Source of the DNA: Tricholomella constricta
Lineage: Eukaryota; Basidiomycota; Agaricomycetes; Agaricales; Lyophyllaceae
Reading direction: 5' to 3'
Length of the DNA: 64,000 nt
NCBI GenBank assembly: GCA_013368375.1
Contig: JAACJP010000014.1
Location: 682,001 to 746,000, forward strand
Shown: positions 10,872-20,546 of the stretch, one piece after another
Position numbering within the stretch: the first letter of the stretch is position 1
Layout: each line of letters opens with the position of its first letter
Notes under the pieces: generated by a model
What the model was told of the DNA's origin: nothing
The model's input: the letters and a program-made list of their open reading frames with translations, nothing else
Databases searched by the model: none
Position numbers and translations under genes: made by a program

Positions 10872-11851
10872 TCAAAGATCTGACCACGCTCCTACGGTAT
10901 CTGAGTTTACCACAAGATTGAGGGCTCCCGCATCAATGAGACTGGTTCTGAGCTCGAGACAGGTAACGCCTCGAACAACCGTCTCGACAAGGTTCACCTT
11001 GAGCCTCCAGAGCTCTCTGATCTTCCACATCTCGCTTGGGAGCCTACCCTCCATACTTCTCAGACGTTCGAGAAGCTCCCGACCCTCCGCTGCATGGTCC
11101 CAGATGCTGCGAATCCAATCCTCCACGGTATTGGCCCAAAGAGCATCTGAGTACGACTGCTCGAGCGTGGAGATCCACGTTGATGAACCACCAAATGCGG
11201 CGCTCCAAGCTTCGACGTCAGATTGCAGCTGGTTAAAAATATTGAAGTGTGTATCTTGAGTGGAATCGGTGTCATTGTCGGATACCGCCAGAGCAGCCGG
11301 GACGGCAAACGTCGCTTTTGCTTTAGATGTAGCGGCGTTGGCGTGGTTGTCTGCCTGAAAGTCGTAATCACTGGAATTGAACTCATCCTCGAACCCCATA
11401 AGATCACGATGAAGAAGGAGTGTGTTCTCTGGTGGCCGGAGTGTCATGGGGGGTCGCGTTTCCGAGTTCGAGTCGTTATCACTCGCACTCGGGGTCGGGG
11501 AGGAAATTCTACGTTTGAAGTTCCTTGTGAGCTAGGCCGATAGCGATTCAAAAGTGCACATACCTCGTCTTAGATTTCTGTGCGCGCTCGGCCCTTGTTT
11601 CTTTGGAAAGCGTAACTGCTTTCCTGAACAGGATTGACATCAGTAGCAGTTCAAATAGAAGATACAAAATATGAACCGTTGAGCGCGGATTTTTGCCATC
11701 CTTAGACGGGCTGCATCTCGACATTTGTCGCGGTTCCTGTACCCAAGCTTCAAGTCTCGACAAACGTACAGCAAGATATTGTAACGTACCTTTGATAATA
11801 CCTCGTGTGCTTGGTGCCATCAGGAATATCGGGTTCACTGTCTGAGCTCAT
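10872..11851 (-). CDS. KDZ accessory gene c1: uncharacterised
   Basis: Minus-strand gene starting at the ATG at 11851 (MSSDSEPDIPDGTKHTRYYQ). An exon of basic residues (KAVTLSKETRAERAQKSKTR, about 11632-11570) follows, then a large last exon (11529-10872) that is acidic/Asn-rich first and helical after residue ~90 (EDWIRSIWDHAAEGRELLER). It converges on gene b1, with only 43 bp between the two stops. A gene in the same place and orientation, c2, is present in KDZ element 2. No known domain recognised. Confidence 0.6.
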
Positions 11852-12067
11852 GCGTTCGTACAAAGACAACATGTTATTGCCAGTGTATTAGCTATATATA
11901 TGGACGATTGATGGGCTGCAGAAAGACGATTTACATTCCATTACTATTGGGCAAATCTTATGCCTCAGCACCCATATAAATCTGAGCGTAATAACTATGA
12001 AAATGCGTACCAAATGTATCAGACACCATAGGTTCCTCCAGGCTCTTGAAAGTGCGGTTTTCAAAAT

Positions 12068-12108
12068 GTTCGCGACCGTGTTCGCGACCATTACAATATG
12101 TTCGCGAC
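12068..12108. repeat. Cluster of three GTTCGCGAC repeats
   Basis: Copies start at 12068, 12080 and 12100, same orientation as the five copies at 6901-6962. Together they bracket the a1-b1-c1 triad. A run of TGATCA-containing sequence follows (12140-12200). Confidence 0.85.
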
Positions 12109-12109
12109 C

Positions 12110-12557
12110 CAATCTCAATGCTGATAACTGTCGGCTAGATGTTGATCAGATCACTTGATCGTGATTTGGACACGTGATCAAATTCTGTTGATCACTTTGC
12201 ATTCATTGTCAATGTATTATATTAACGTTGACCTCCTCCTCCACGTTCGATTACACGCCCACATTCGACTGCAATACTCGAGCATTCAAATATTCAAGGT
12301 ACGCCTATCTATTCAACTGCTTACTTCAATCTCCCTTCTTCCACTTCATGAGCTGCACGGAGAGCCTCACCCATGGGCACACGGCGGTTGATTGTAGTGT
12401 TTCTTGTTTTATTTTTGGACGTCTCTCCGAACCCAACGCTAACCAATTTCCTAGTTCTTCAAGCCTCGCACCAGGACAACCGTTACGCGCTAATGGAACG
12501 AAAGGGGAGTTCCGCTTTGCTTCAGAAGGTCATGAAGGGTACTTACTGGTGGCATAG
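12110..12557 (+). promoter_or_regulatory. Upstream region of the TET/JBP gene with repeated TGATCA palindromes
   Basis: TGATCA or near-matches recur at about 12143, 12176 and 12190, plus TTGATCG at 12157, all within about 60 bp upstream of the dioxygenase gene. The spacing suggests a regulator-binding or transposase-binding cluster, but no function can be read from sequence. Part of 12360-12557 may be a 5' exon of the dioxygenase gene. Confidence 0.3.
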
Positions 12558-14314
12558 ACACGCTCGGGTGCCACATTCTCCCCCTTTTCTCCAACACTTC
12601 ACGAGATCAGCACCGGTATCAGCATCCTTCCCATGCTCCAGCGCGCTATTGACGCGGAGGACGGGCGGTTTTTTGATGGTGAGAGCCACAATGATGGCGT
12701 CGAGCTCTCTTCATCGCAGACCTTGGTACCGCGTCCTATCCGTCCACTGCCTCGTTCGGGCCCATCAGGTTCCCCTCAGCGTTCACCATCCCAAGCGGTT
12801 GCGTCCGCACCCCCGGAGGATCCAACACCCCCATCCTCCAACGCTGCCGCGTCTGAGCCCGCGTCCGAGCCCCCTACATCCAAACCCGTCGTGTCCACAC
12901 CTCCGGAAGACCTAACGTCCCCATCCAAAGCCGCCAGGTCCGAGCCCCCGGCGTATCAACAAGGTGTTTCTGAGGCATCTCGAAACAAGGCTCGCTCAAA
13001 GGCGCGACGGGCAGCCCATCGCAAACTGGGTGCAAATGCCAGGGTTCCCGCCGTCAACTACCGCCTACGCCATACGCCTGCGCTACGAAGCGCAGGTCCC
13101 TCCGTGATCCCTGCTGATCTGAACGCTGCGCAACTTCCAGCGGCTTCTGGACGCTGGGTTGGCAAACGTCTTCGGCCTTCTCGGGCTACCCCTTGGACAC
13201 TTGCTGAGTGCAAAGCGGCGGGTTTTAGGGTATTCCCTTGGAACGGTCGGTGCGTATTACTTGGTCTCCTCCTATGTGCTTAAATTGACAGGGCGTATGT
13301 AGTGACCCGCATGCAATCGTCGACAAGGACGACCGGGGCATCGTCTTTCTGGTCGGCCACCCGAATGATGATTCATGGCCACAGGTGGCATCGGCTGCCG
13401 AAGAGGCCATAACCCAGGCGCGCTTACGTGGTGAAGAAAAAAAGCTATTCAAAAGCGATCAACTGAGCCATCGCCGGGGTAGATTCTTTGCATTAGCATC
13501 CGGCGTGTCTCATGGCGGTGGTCAGACGGTAGGGGATTCTGTTTATTTTGTATTATACAGCTTCCTGATCAATGTTCTCCTACAGCGGCCAGGCAATCTG
13601 GTCCACAGCACCAAGGTGCGGGCGCTTCTCGACGAGGTATTGGGTGATCCAAGCGTTCAGCGTATCGCTGGGTTCCAATCTAGTGCGTAAATTCTAGCTT
13701 CTCCCTACCCTTCCAATAATTCATTCACCTACTGCTCAGGCGCGTTTGCCTACTACGCGCCGAAAATTTACAGGGATTATGCGTCCAATCTAGAGGCGCT
13801 GTACGTGCACGACCCGCAACTCCAAATCAACTTTCCTCACAGCATATTCCCCGCCATCACCATCAACTTCGGACCCGAAACCGTTACGCTCGACCACACG
13901 GATCCCGCAAATGTCGCGTATGGGATGTGTCTCCTGACCTCTGGGGGAAATTATGATCCTACCAAAGGAGGCCACCTCATCCTTTTCGACCTGGGACTTG
14001 TGATTGAGTTTCCGCCAGGAGCAACGATCATGCTTCCTTCAAGCATCCTGCGCCATGGCAACTGTCCGATTCAGGGAGGCGAGCGACGCATTTCCATCAG
14101 CCAGTATTGTGCGGGAGGACTTTTCCGCTGGGTCAAATACGGGTTTCAGACCTCAGATTCTCTTGAGGCAAGGAAGGGTGGTAAAGACTTGAAGAGGAAG
14201 CTGGAAGGGGATGACGAGGGGAGAACAAAGGAGGCCCTCAACCTTTTTTCAAAAGTTTCCGAGTTAGATGCTGATCGACGCGCAGCTTTTTGCCGATCGG
14301 CGCCTGTCTTTTAA
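12558..14314 (+). CDS. TET/JBP-family 2-oxoglutarate/Fe(II) dioxygenase carried by KDZ element 1
   Basis: Fungal TET/JBP proteins oxidise 5-methylcytosine in DNA using 2-oxoglutarate, O2 and Fe(II). Clear exons: first exon to 13253 (open from about 12558; first ATG 12633), 13292-13528, 13586-13682 and 13740-14314. All junctions are GT-AG and keep frame. The N-terminal part (to about residue 175) is Pro/Ser-rich and disordered, followed by a basic stretch. The catalytic core begins at FRVFPWNGR and IVDKDDRGIVFLVG. Signature residues are the HxD of DHTDPANVAYG (about 13894-13902), GGHLILFDLGLVIEFPPG, the distal His in SSILRHGNCP (about 14053) and the Arg of the GGERRISISQYCAGGLFRWV region (about 14080-14130). 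All iron and 2-oxoglutarate ligands appear intact. A short Lys/Glu-rich tail follows. It reads in the same direction as, and 190 bp ahead of, the transposase. The 5' exon is uncertain. Confidence 0.88.
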
Positions 14315-14504
14315 TCATGCTCAATATCTCCTGTTCCTTGGCAATTCCATTGATTCCACCAGAATCTGTTGTGCGGCGCGTAGCAATTTGTCTGATCATA
14401 TTAATTGCAGGCTGTCTTCAACCCTGGGAGCCACCATGGTCCATGCGTACTGAGGTTTTTTAGTCTGACGCCAACTTGTAACGCCAAGCCCCCCCCCCCC
14501 CTCC

Positions 14505-17500
14505 ATGTCGAACGCCAAACGCAACAAGAAAGCTAACCTCCAAATCCGCATACATTCATGCCAGGATGATGATCCCTCACGCCTCACTCCACCCCCTCAA
14601 CCTATCCAGGTACCCCTTACGCGGTATCATGCCCTGCCCAGTGGAAACCTGGGTTGGTCAACCCACTACTCCTCCATCCACGCCTCCCCTGGTAAACGTG
14701 TGCGGTCATCGAGTCCCAGCTTCGAACCACATGCCTGGGAGGACACACCAGCAGCTCATCATTCCGTGGACGTCACTGACAGTGCTCCTTGGCTCGATCC
14801 TGCCTACGCTGAGCACTTGGACGCGACTATGGTCGCACCACGCCCGCGACGTGCAACGGTAAGCGCATTCATCACCCTCACCTTTGGCTTGCATCCACTT
14901 ATGTATATGGCCAGGATAACCCATTGAAATGCTGGATTCCCGATCGAGATAGCTTTGTTGCCGAGGACATGCGCTGGGACGGTAGGGGCGAATACACTGA
15001 AGAGCTATGCCCCATGTGTGGGCTACATGAGGCGAAAATCAGATGCGAGGACTGCGAGGGAGGTCAGCTTCTATGCTCGGGCTGCACCGTCGCTGGACAC
15101 CGGCAAAACAGCCTTCACAGGGTCAAGGTGTGTATCGTGAATTCGTTTCATCCTTCCTCAGGCCTAAAATTAAATTCACAAGGCGTGGAACAAAACTTTC
15201 TTCGAAAAGATCACCCTCAAGGACCTCGGACTTCGCATTCAACTGGGCCACCGGGTGGGTGAGGGCTGCTCCAATCCAAAGGTTGCCTACGGCGATGATT
15301 TTGTTGTCGTGCACGTCAATGGGGTACATGAAGTAGCTGTTGACTTCTGCAACTGTGAGACTGCCCAGCTCTCCTTTGTCCAGCTTCTTCGTCATCGTTG
15401 GTATCCGGCAACTGTCTCCCAGCCCAAGTCTGCTGCCACCTTTGCAGTTTTGAAGCACTTTCATCTGTTGACCTTCGAGTCGAAGGCATCGTGCTTCGAG
15501 TTCTACCATGCGCTCACTCGACTTTCGGACAATACCGGCATTCCGAAAATCAAGGTCTGTTTGACCGTTTCTACCAGCAGTCTAATTGTTAACGTTCTCG
15601 TATAGGATCGCTATTCAGCGTTCATGCGCATGGTTCGGGAGTACCGGCATATCAAGATGCTGAAACGTTCGGGGCGAGGCCACGATCCTGCTGGTGCGGC
15701 GGGGACAGCCGCTGGAGAGCTGGCAGTTCTCTGCCCAGCGTGTCCTCAGCCTGGTCTCAATCTCCCTTCAGGATGGCAGAACGAGCCACCAGAGAAGCGG
15801 TGCGTGATTTTGCCGTTGTAGTATCATTTTTTATAACACCCTTCCTAGGTGGATTTACCGCTTGTTCCTTGGAATCGATGCCAACTTTCGCCTTAAGAGG
15901 AAGCACGTATCCAACAGCATCGTTGATCCTGCCTTGGGTGACGGCATGTCGTACTTTGTCAAGAGGGACGAATTTATCAACTTTCTCAACACATTCGGTA
16001 CGCTCGTGATTCAAGACGTGAGTTGTTTCACGTACCCTCTCAACTCTGATCACTGATACCAATATTCCAGCCCTCTACTTGCTCCAATCATAAAGCTGTC
16101 GACGCTGAACGCTCAGCAAAAGGCCTCGCTGCAACTGGCGTTGGTACGATTGACTGCGCTCGTCATGATGTGAAGCGGCCCCAATCAGTGGGTGATCTTC
16201 AGCGATCAGAGCGGTACGTGCATTCTTTGAGCTGTTTTCTTCGTTGATGATGCTGACGCCATTCAATAGGTATGTGAACATGGATTATCTGTTCTTTTCT
16301 AGCCTTTCCCACCTCTCACCCTCCGAGTCACCCTCCGAGTCTATCGAGCTAGTTGTATCATACGATATTGCTTGCCAGTGGAGCATACATATCTGGAAGC
16401 GCATGGAGAAATACCCAAGACGCCTTCACCTAGATGCGGAGGGGCGGCAGCATATAGTTTTCCTCGTTCCAAAATTTCATCTTCCTGCTCACATCATGGC
16501 CTGCCAAACGGTCTTCTCCTTCAACTACAATTGGGGCGTTGGACGAACAGACGGTGAGGCCCCTGAACGTGGCTGGTCGCATATCAACCCGGTTGCCACA
16601 AGTACGCGTGAAATGGGCCCTGGTTCTCGTCAAGACACCCTCGACGATCATTTCGGTGACTGGAACTGGAAGAAGACCACACTCATGGGTACGCATGCAT
16701 TGCTACCTAAACATTGTAACAACTAACAAATGCGTCAGGCGTTTCATTGCTACGGAAGATCCAAAATGCTGTCGCCGAGCGAAGCGAACAAGTCTTTCGC
16801 TACCATCAATTGGAGCAGGGATTAGACGAGGCTGGCGAAGGTGAAGTCAGGGCATGGAAGATTGAATTGGAGGAATGGCTCCAGGACCACAGTAAGCCAA
16901 ACCCTTTTGAATCACGCTTCAAATGTGAGTACCGCACACGGCTTCTGTTATGTCCTCTTCTGAAGCATTGTTCGTTAGCTCTCACTCTGGATGCCGTGCG
17001 ACGCGAGCTAGCTGTTCAGGATGCCAAAGATCTGGCCCACGGAAATGCTTACATCCTTCACGAGACTGTGTCGGCAAGCCAGTTTATGACAATGGGGCTT
17101 GACCTCGAGGAGCATCAGTACGTGTCTCTTTAAGACTTGGGCAGAGATCACCTTGACTTATCATTCTCCAGGCGTCGTCTTGGTATTGATGCGGGTGAAT
17201 TAACAAGCCACTCGACTGACTACCAGAACACCCGAATCCAGGTTCGACGAAATGTTCTCCGCCGCAAAATTGATGCTTGGATTGAGATCCAGCACCTCTA
17301 CATGCCGGCGCTCTCCTTACACCGCTCCAAAAATACCAGTGATCAGGACGAGATGCCGGAGAAAATTCCACTAATGCTGCCCTCGTCTTTGAAGCGCCAA
17401 CTCCCTTGCGATGTGCGTCTACAGGAGATGGAGTGGAGGCTTCGCAAATCGCAGGCCAACGATGCACTCGATGAACTGCGAGAAGGGCTACGCCTTCAAG

Positions 17501-18215
17501 CCTATCTTTACATTGACAAGGACCGTTTCCAGCGCGGGCAGCACCATAACACCCGGTCTCGAAACATCATCGATCGTGTCAAGGTCAAGATCAAGGCGGC
17601 TTCGTTGAAGTATCGAGTGGTGCGGGTGGCTCTGGGACATCTCGCAGGGATACTTTCCGGCACGTCCAGCTGGGAGGTCTCTTTTCCCGTGCTTGCAGAG
17701 GCTGACATCTCACAGCTCTCGGGGGATGGTAGTCAGTCAGAGGGGCATCGCAGCGTTTCCTGGATCTGGTCACGATTGGGGGATGGTTCTCAACTGGCCA
17801 ACAATCAAGGCATGAAGGACGGTTCGTTATCTCATTTCATCTTTTATTGTCTCTATCCTGAAGTAATTGGTTGTTTTAAGCACTACGTATCGAGTTCTGC
17901 AAGAGCAAGGCAAGGGCTGATCGTTGGTCGGAGGAAGTCCAGCTTTTGCTCGAGGAGATGCGTCGCGTGCTCCAGTTTTTCGAGTCGATGGCTGTCAAAT
18001 GGGATCGGCGGCCGGCAGCGATGTGTTTCGTGTCGAAGGATAGTGCATCGGTTGAGGCCCTCAGAGCATACGCCGCTCGTCAAGCATCACAGTACCGCAG
18101 GATGAGGGGCCATTGTCAGCATATCTGGCGGTTTGTACCCGAATACGTAGCGTTAGGCCTAGATGTAGAAGATGTAATCCCCCCCGAGCTCAACGGACAC
18201 GACGATGGCGAATAA
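14505..18215 (+). CDS. KDZ transposase 1 (CxC2 zinc cluster plus KDZ nuclease)
   Basis: This is the transposase that mobilises element 1. It has about twelve exons separated by GT-AG introns of roughly 50-70 bp. The N-terminus is Pro/Ser-rich (from MSNAKRNKKANLQ). The CxC2 cysteine cluster follows: CPMCGLHEAKIRCEDCEGG and LLCSGCTVAGH (about 15010-15120). The KDZ core has GIDANFRLKRKHVSN (about 15868), the block CSNHKAVDAE to DVKRPQSVGDL, YDIACQW (about 16359), VPKFHLPAHI, and VGRTDGEAPERGW (about 16540-16578) with the catalytic acidic residues. A long helical C-terminal part (17172-18215) contains LYMPALSLHRS and WIWSRLGDGS. The ordered exons align one for one with transposase 2. No stop or frameshift was seen inside exons, so it may be functional. 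Confidence 0.92.
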
Positions 18216-18444
18216 TAGACATTTTTTATTCGCAACGTAAAAATCAGAAAAAGAATTGAATTTAAATATAAACATTGGTATCCATATCGAGAATGGTCAG
18301 TGCGCAAAGGCGGGGAGCCAAGGAGGCCAGGGGGGGCGGGGGCGGGCGGGCGGGCTCGAGGAGTGTAGTTCGCAGCGAGCACAGTGGCGGGAAAGACAAG
18401 CATGGCGGGAAGGACAAGCGTGGCATCATTCAGTTACAGACGAG

Positions 18445-18542
18445 TTTGCAAAGTACAGGACTGCACTTTGCAAACTGCAGACCTATAGCTATCAGGCAGT
18501 TTTGCAAAGCACGTCGACTGTAACTACAGTATATTTTGCAAA
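18445..18542. repeat. Right subterminal TTTGCAAA array of KDZ element 1
   Basis: Four copies of TTTGCAAA start at 18445, 18467, 18501 and 18535. From the outer end inward the spacings are 34, 34 and 22, matching the left array's 36, 36 and 24. GTCGACTG also recurs here (about 18513). Confidence 0.85.
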
Positions 18543-18713
18543 AGGGTGCCAGCATCAGGTGCACTCCCTCAGGAGCCCACAGCCTCACGAAAACCGTCGC
18601 GTAAGCTTAAGGGAGGCCCCGCTCGCCTCTATAGTTCCAGCATGGTTAAAGATGTCGTCCGTGAAGTCCTTTTCCCACCGGTGGCGGTGGCGGAACCACC
18701 GAGCCCTGAGTGA

Positions 18714-19179
18714 GGACTTCCATTCCTGTGGACGTATTCGGGAGGCTTTTATTTACGTCGTTGCCTTCTAGTCCTTTTGCTCACTGGTATAAAACGCAAA
18801 GGGAAATAACTTGGGCGGGCGTATATTATATCTGGCTTCCCAATCGTTGGCGTGCATATTCTCCTCAGCCAAATGTAGTGGCCTCCGTGAGCCCACGCGC
18901 ACGATTCGTCTTCCGTTGATGTACTTAATGATGCTCCAGTTACTGTATAATTTCACCTAAACTACCAAACGGAATACTGCATGTGTTTCACCCTTTACTA
19001 CCTTCCTTTTAAGGAAACAAAACTTTGAAGCTCTTGGCCATAGATGCCGAACCTCTAGTCCCAGTCAAAACTAAGATAGTTGCCCTTTACAGGCAATCAA
19101 AATTCCAACTCAGAACACGCCATCTATAACAAACCTCAAACGAACTCTCATTCATTCATACACACAGCACACCAGCATA
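18714..19179. other. Intergenic spacer between BTB copy A and membrane-protein gene A
   Basis: No gene supported. The spacer is homologous to 54298-54777 in copy B (shared runs such as CGAACCTCTAGTCCCAGTC), showing that the duplication covers the spacer too. Confidence 0.6.
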
Positions 19180-20131
19180 ATGTTTAGAAAAGCACTCCCC
19201 TGTATCAAACCTCATCCGCCCTCCCGTATCTCTCTTCCCTCCCTCCTCCTCCCCTTCTTCCGCCTCGACAGCCTCATTGCTGTCGTGCTCACCGCCCTCT
19301 ACGCGATCCTCGCCAATTCCTCCGTCCTTCCTCTCGGGCGTTTTCTTCTCTCGACCAACCCGAACCCGCCAACCACCTCCAGCGTCTACCAGTACTTCGC
19401 CTCAAGGACGGTAGCGTTCGCACTCGCCCAAGGCAATTTCAGGTATACGGCGGTCCTGTCCATCACGGTCATTGGCACAGTCCTTGCTGGTACGTTACTC
19501 TCCACCCCGCCTTTTGTCATTGTCACGATCGTTACTCACCCCGCCTTTATTGATATTCGTTCCCTCCAGCTGCCATCATCATTGTAACCAAGCGCTCCAA
19601 CACCGCCCACGGCCCCGACGGTGGTGGGGTGGGTCTCGGGAACGGCGCCAACGGAGCTTCTCGTGAGCACGGGAACGCCAACACCAACGCCAACACCAAT
19701 ACCAACGACGCCCCTCCTTCCTCCCCCTGCGCCACACTCGTAATCACCCAGGACAACAACGACATAGACAACAACAACGACAACGACCCCCCGGAGGCCC
19801 CCCTCCCCTCATCCATCCCAATCGCGCTCATCGCCGTCGCGCTCATTGTCCATGCCACCCAAACCCAAACCCAAACCTCATCGCCTGACACCGACCAGGC
19901 CAAGGCCACGCACATCCGAGTCATCAAGGTGCAGTCCCGTCCCACGTGCTGGCACCGGAGGCCGGACTGATAGCGCGCACGATCACGGCAAAAAACCTAA
20001 TTGCGAGGCCGGCGGTGTTGTCTTCTACACTTGGTTTGGTCGTTGCGGCCCGTAGACGAGACATCATGAAGTCGCAGTCGCAGTCACAGTTGGATGTCAC
20101 TGTCATTACTGAGGACAGTGTGATGATGTAA
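19180..20131 (+). CDS. Small membrane protein, copy A (uncharacterised)
   Basis: Exon 1 is 19180-19489, intron 19490-19569 and exon 2 starts at 19570. The protein starts MFRKALPCIKP. It has a hydrophobic segment at about residues 24-50 (LLPFFRLDSLIAVVLTALYA) and a second across the splice junction (about 90-112, VLSITVIGTVLA then AAIIIVTK). An Asn/Asp-rich low-complexity region follows (NANTNANTNTNDA, DNNDIDNNNDNDP), then a third hydrophobic stretch (IPIALIAVALIVHA). One frame ends at 19970. A further frame to 20131 (ending in ITEDSVMM) could be a spliced last exon after 19927. Copy B at 54778 shares both exons. Probably a two- or three-pass membrane protein; no family recognised. Confidence 0.6.
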
Positions 20132-20546
20132 AGGGGATTGTCCGAGATGCTAATGTGAAGGAGGTTTACAATAAAATTAGGCTAAATTCTGGGTCCCTGG
20201 CGTGCTCTGTAACGCGAAATCGCCTTTTTCAGCCCTTTAACTCTCCATGTGTTCAGAGAGCATGGTAATTGAGGAACAGCAAGCCGATGAGCACTGCGCC
20301 CGAAAAATATCAAGAAGGGTTCATTGGTGAAGGATGAACGATTTGCGCTGGCCCAGCTCGAGCTCGGAGCTTGCAGTGAAGCGCAGACCGTCGCTGGCTT
20401 CCATATCGGGAACAACCGCTATTTGGTCAAGCTTGCGCTACACGTGAACCGTCCGACATCCCGACTCGTCGTCGTGGTCGTTCTCAGCGTCAGCGTCAAG
20501 TCCAACCCATCTCACCACACCCGACCACCGGGAGTTCTACAAAAAC
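20132..20546. other. Intergenic region
   Basis: I see no supported gene here. It separates membrane-protein gene A from the MDM35 start and presumably holds the MDM35 promoter. Confidence 0.5.

Larger units (their letters stand above)
6366..18550 (+). mobile_element. KDZ (Kyakuja-Dileera-Zisupton) DNA transposon 1 carrying a TET/JBP gene
   Basis: A ~12.2-kb insertion in the last exon of BTB copy A; BTB coding sequence ends near 6365 and resumes after about 18550. It encodes a KDZ transposase (14505-18215), a TET/JBP dioxygenase (about 12558-14314) and three accessory genes (7047-11851). Both ends carry four copies of TTTGCAAA: 6379, 6415, 6451 and 6475 on the left; 18445, 18467, 18501 and 18535 on the right. 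Counted from the outside, spacing is 36, 36, 24 on the left and 34, 34, 22 on the right. The outermost copies lie in an imperfect inverted repeat (TTTGCAAAA followed shortly by ACTGTA on both ends). Exact termini and target duplication could not be fixed; boundaries are good to roughly 15 bp. Confidence 0.88.
11..18713 (+). pseudogene. BTB/POZ-domain gene, copy A, split by Copia and KDZ insertions
   Basis: The gene encodes a fungal BTB/POZ protein, a family of protein-protein interaction factors. Exon 1 is 11-145, intron 146-196, exon 2 197-381, intron 382-440 and exon 3 441 onward. Exon 2 carries the BTB core (FKVHRHFLIQESEVF and the segment up to FFYHG). Exon 3 is broken at 481 by the Copia element and resumes in frame at 6011, where the BACK-like block (LTDWIDLLSISSRF through the ARAREVVRERHQ region) is found. 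It is broken again near 6365 by the KDZ element. The final codons reappear at about 18642-18713 (MVKDVVREVL, then stop). Copy B at 53323-54297 is uninterrupted and fixes the exon structure. Removing both insertions would give an almost complete frame, with a 1-nt deletion shifting the last few codons. Function is surely lost here. Role inferred from family only. Confidence 0.88.

Noticed and set aside
6350..18560. A clean target-site duplication for KDZ element 1
   Set aside because: Candidates such as CCAGGCAA and CCAGCATC match only in the first four bases; not convincing, so termini are left approximate.
19629..19970. Asn-rich region as a separate gene
   Set aside because: It is exon 2 of the membrane-protein gene, supported by the phase-consistent splice at 19489/19570 and by copy B.
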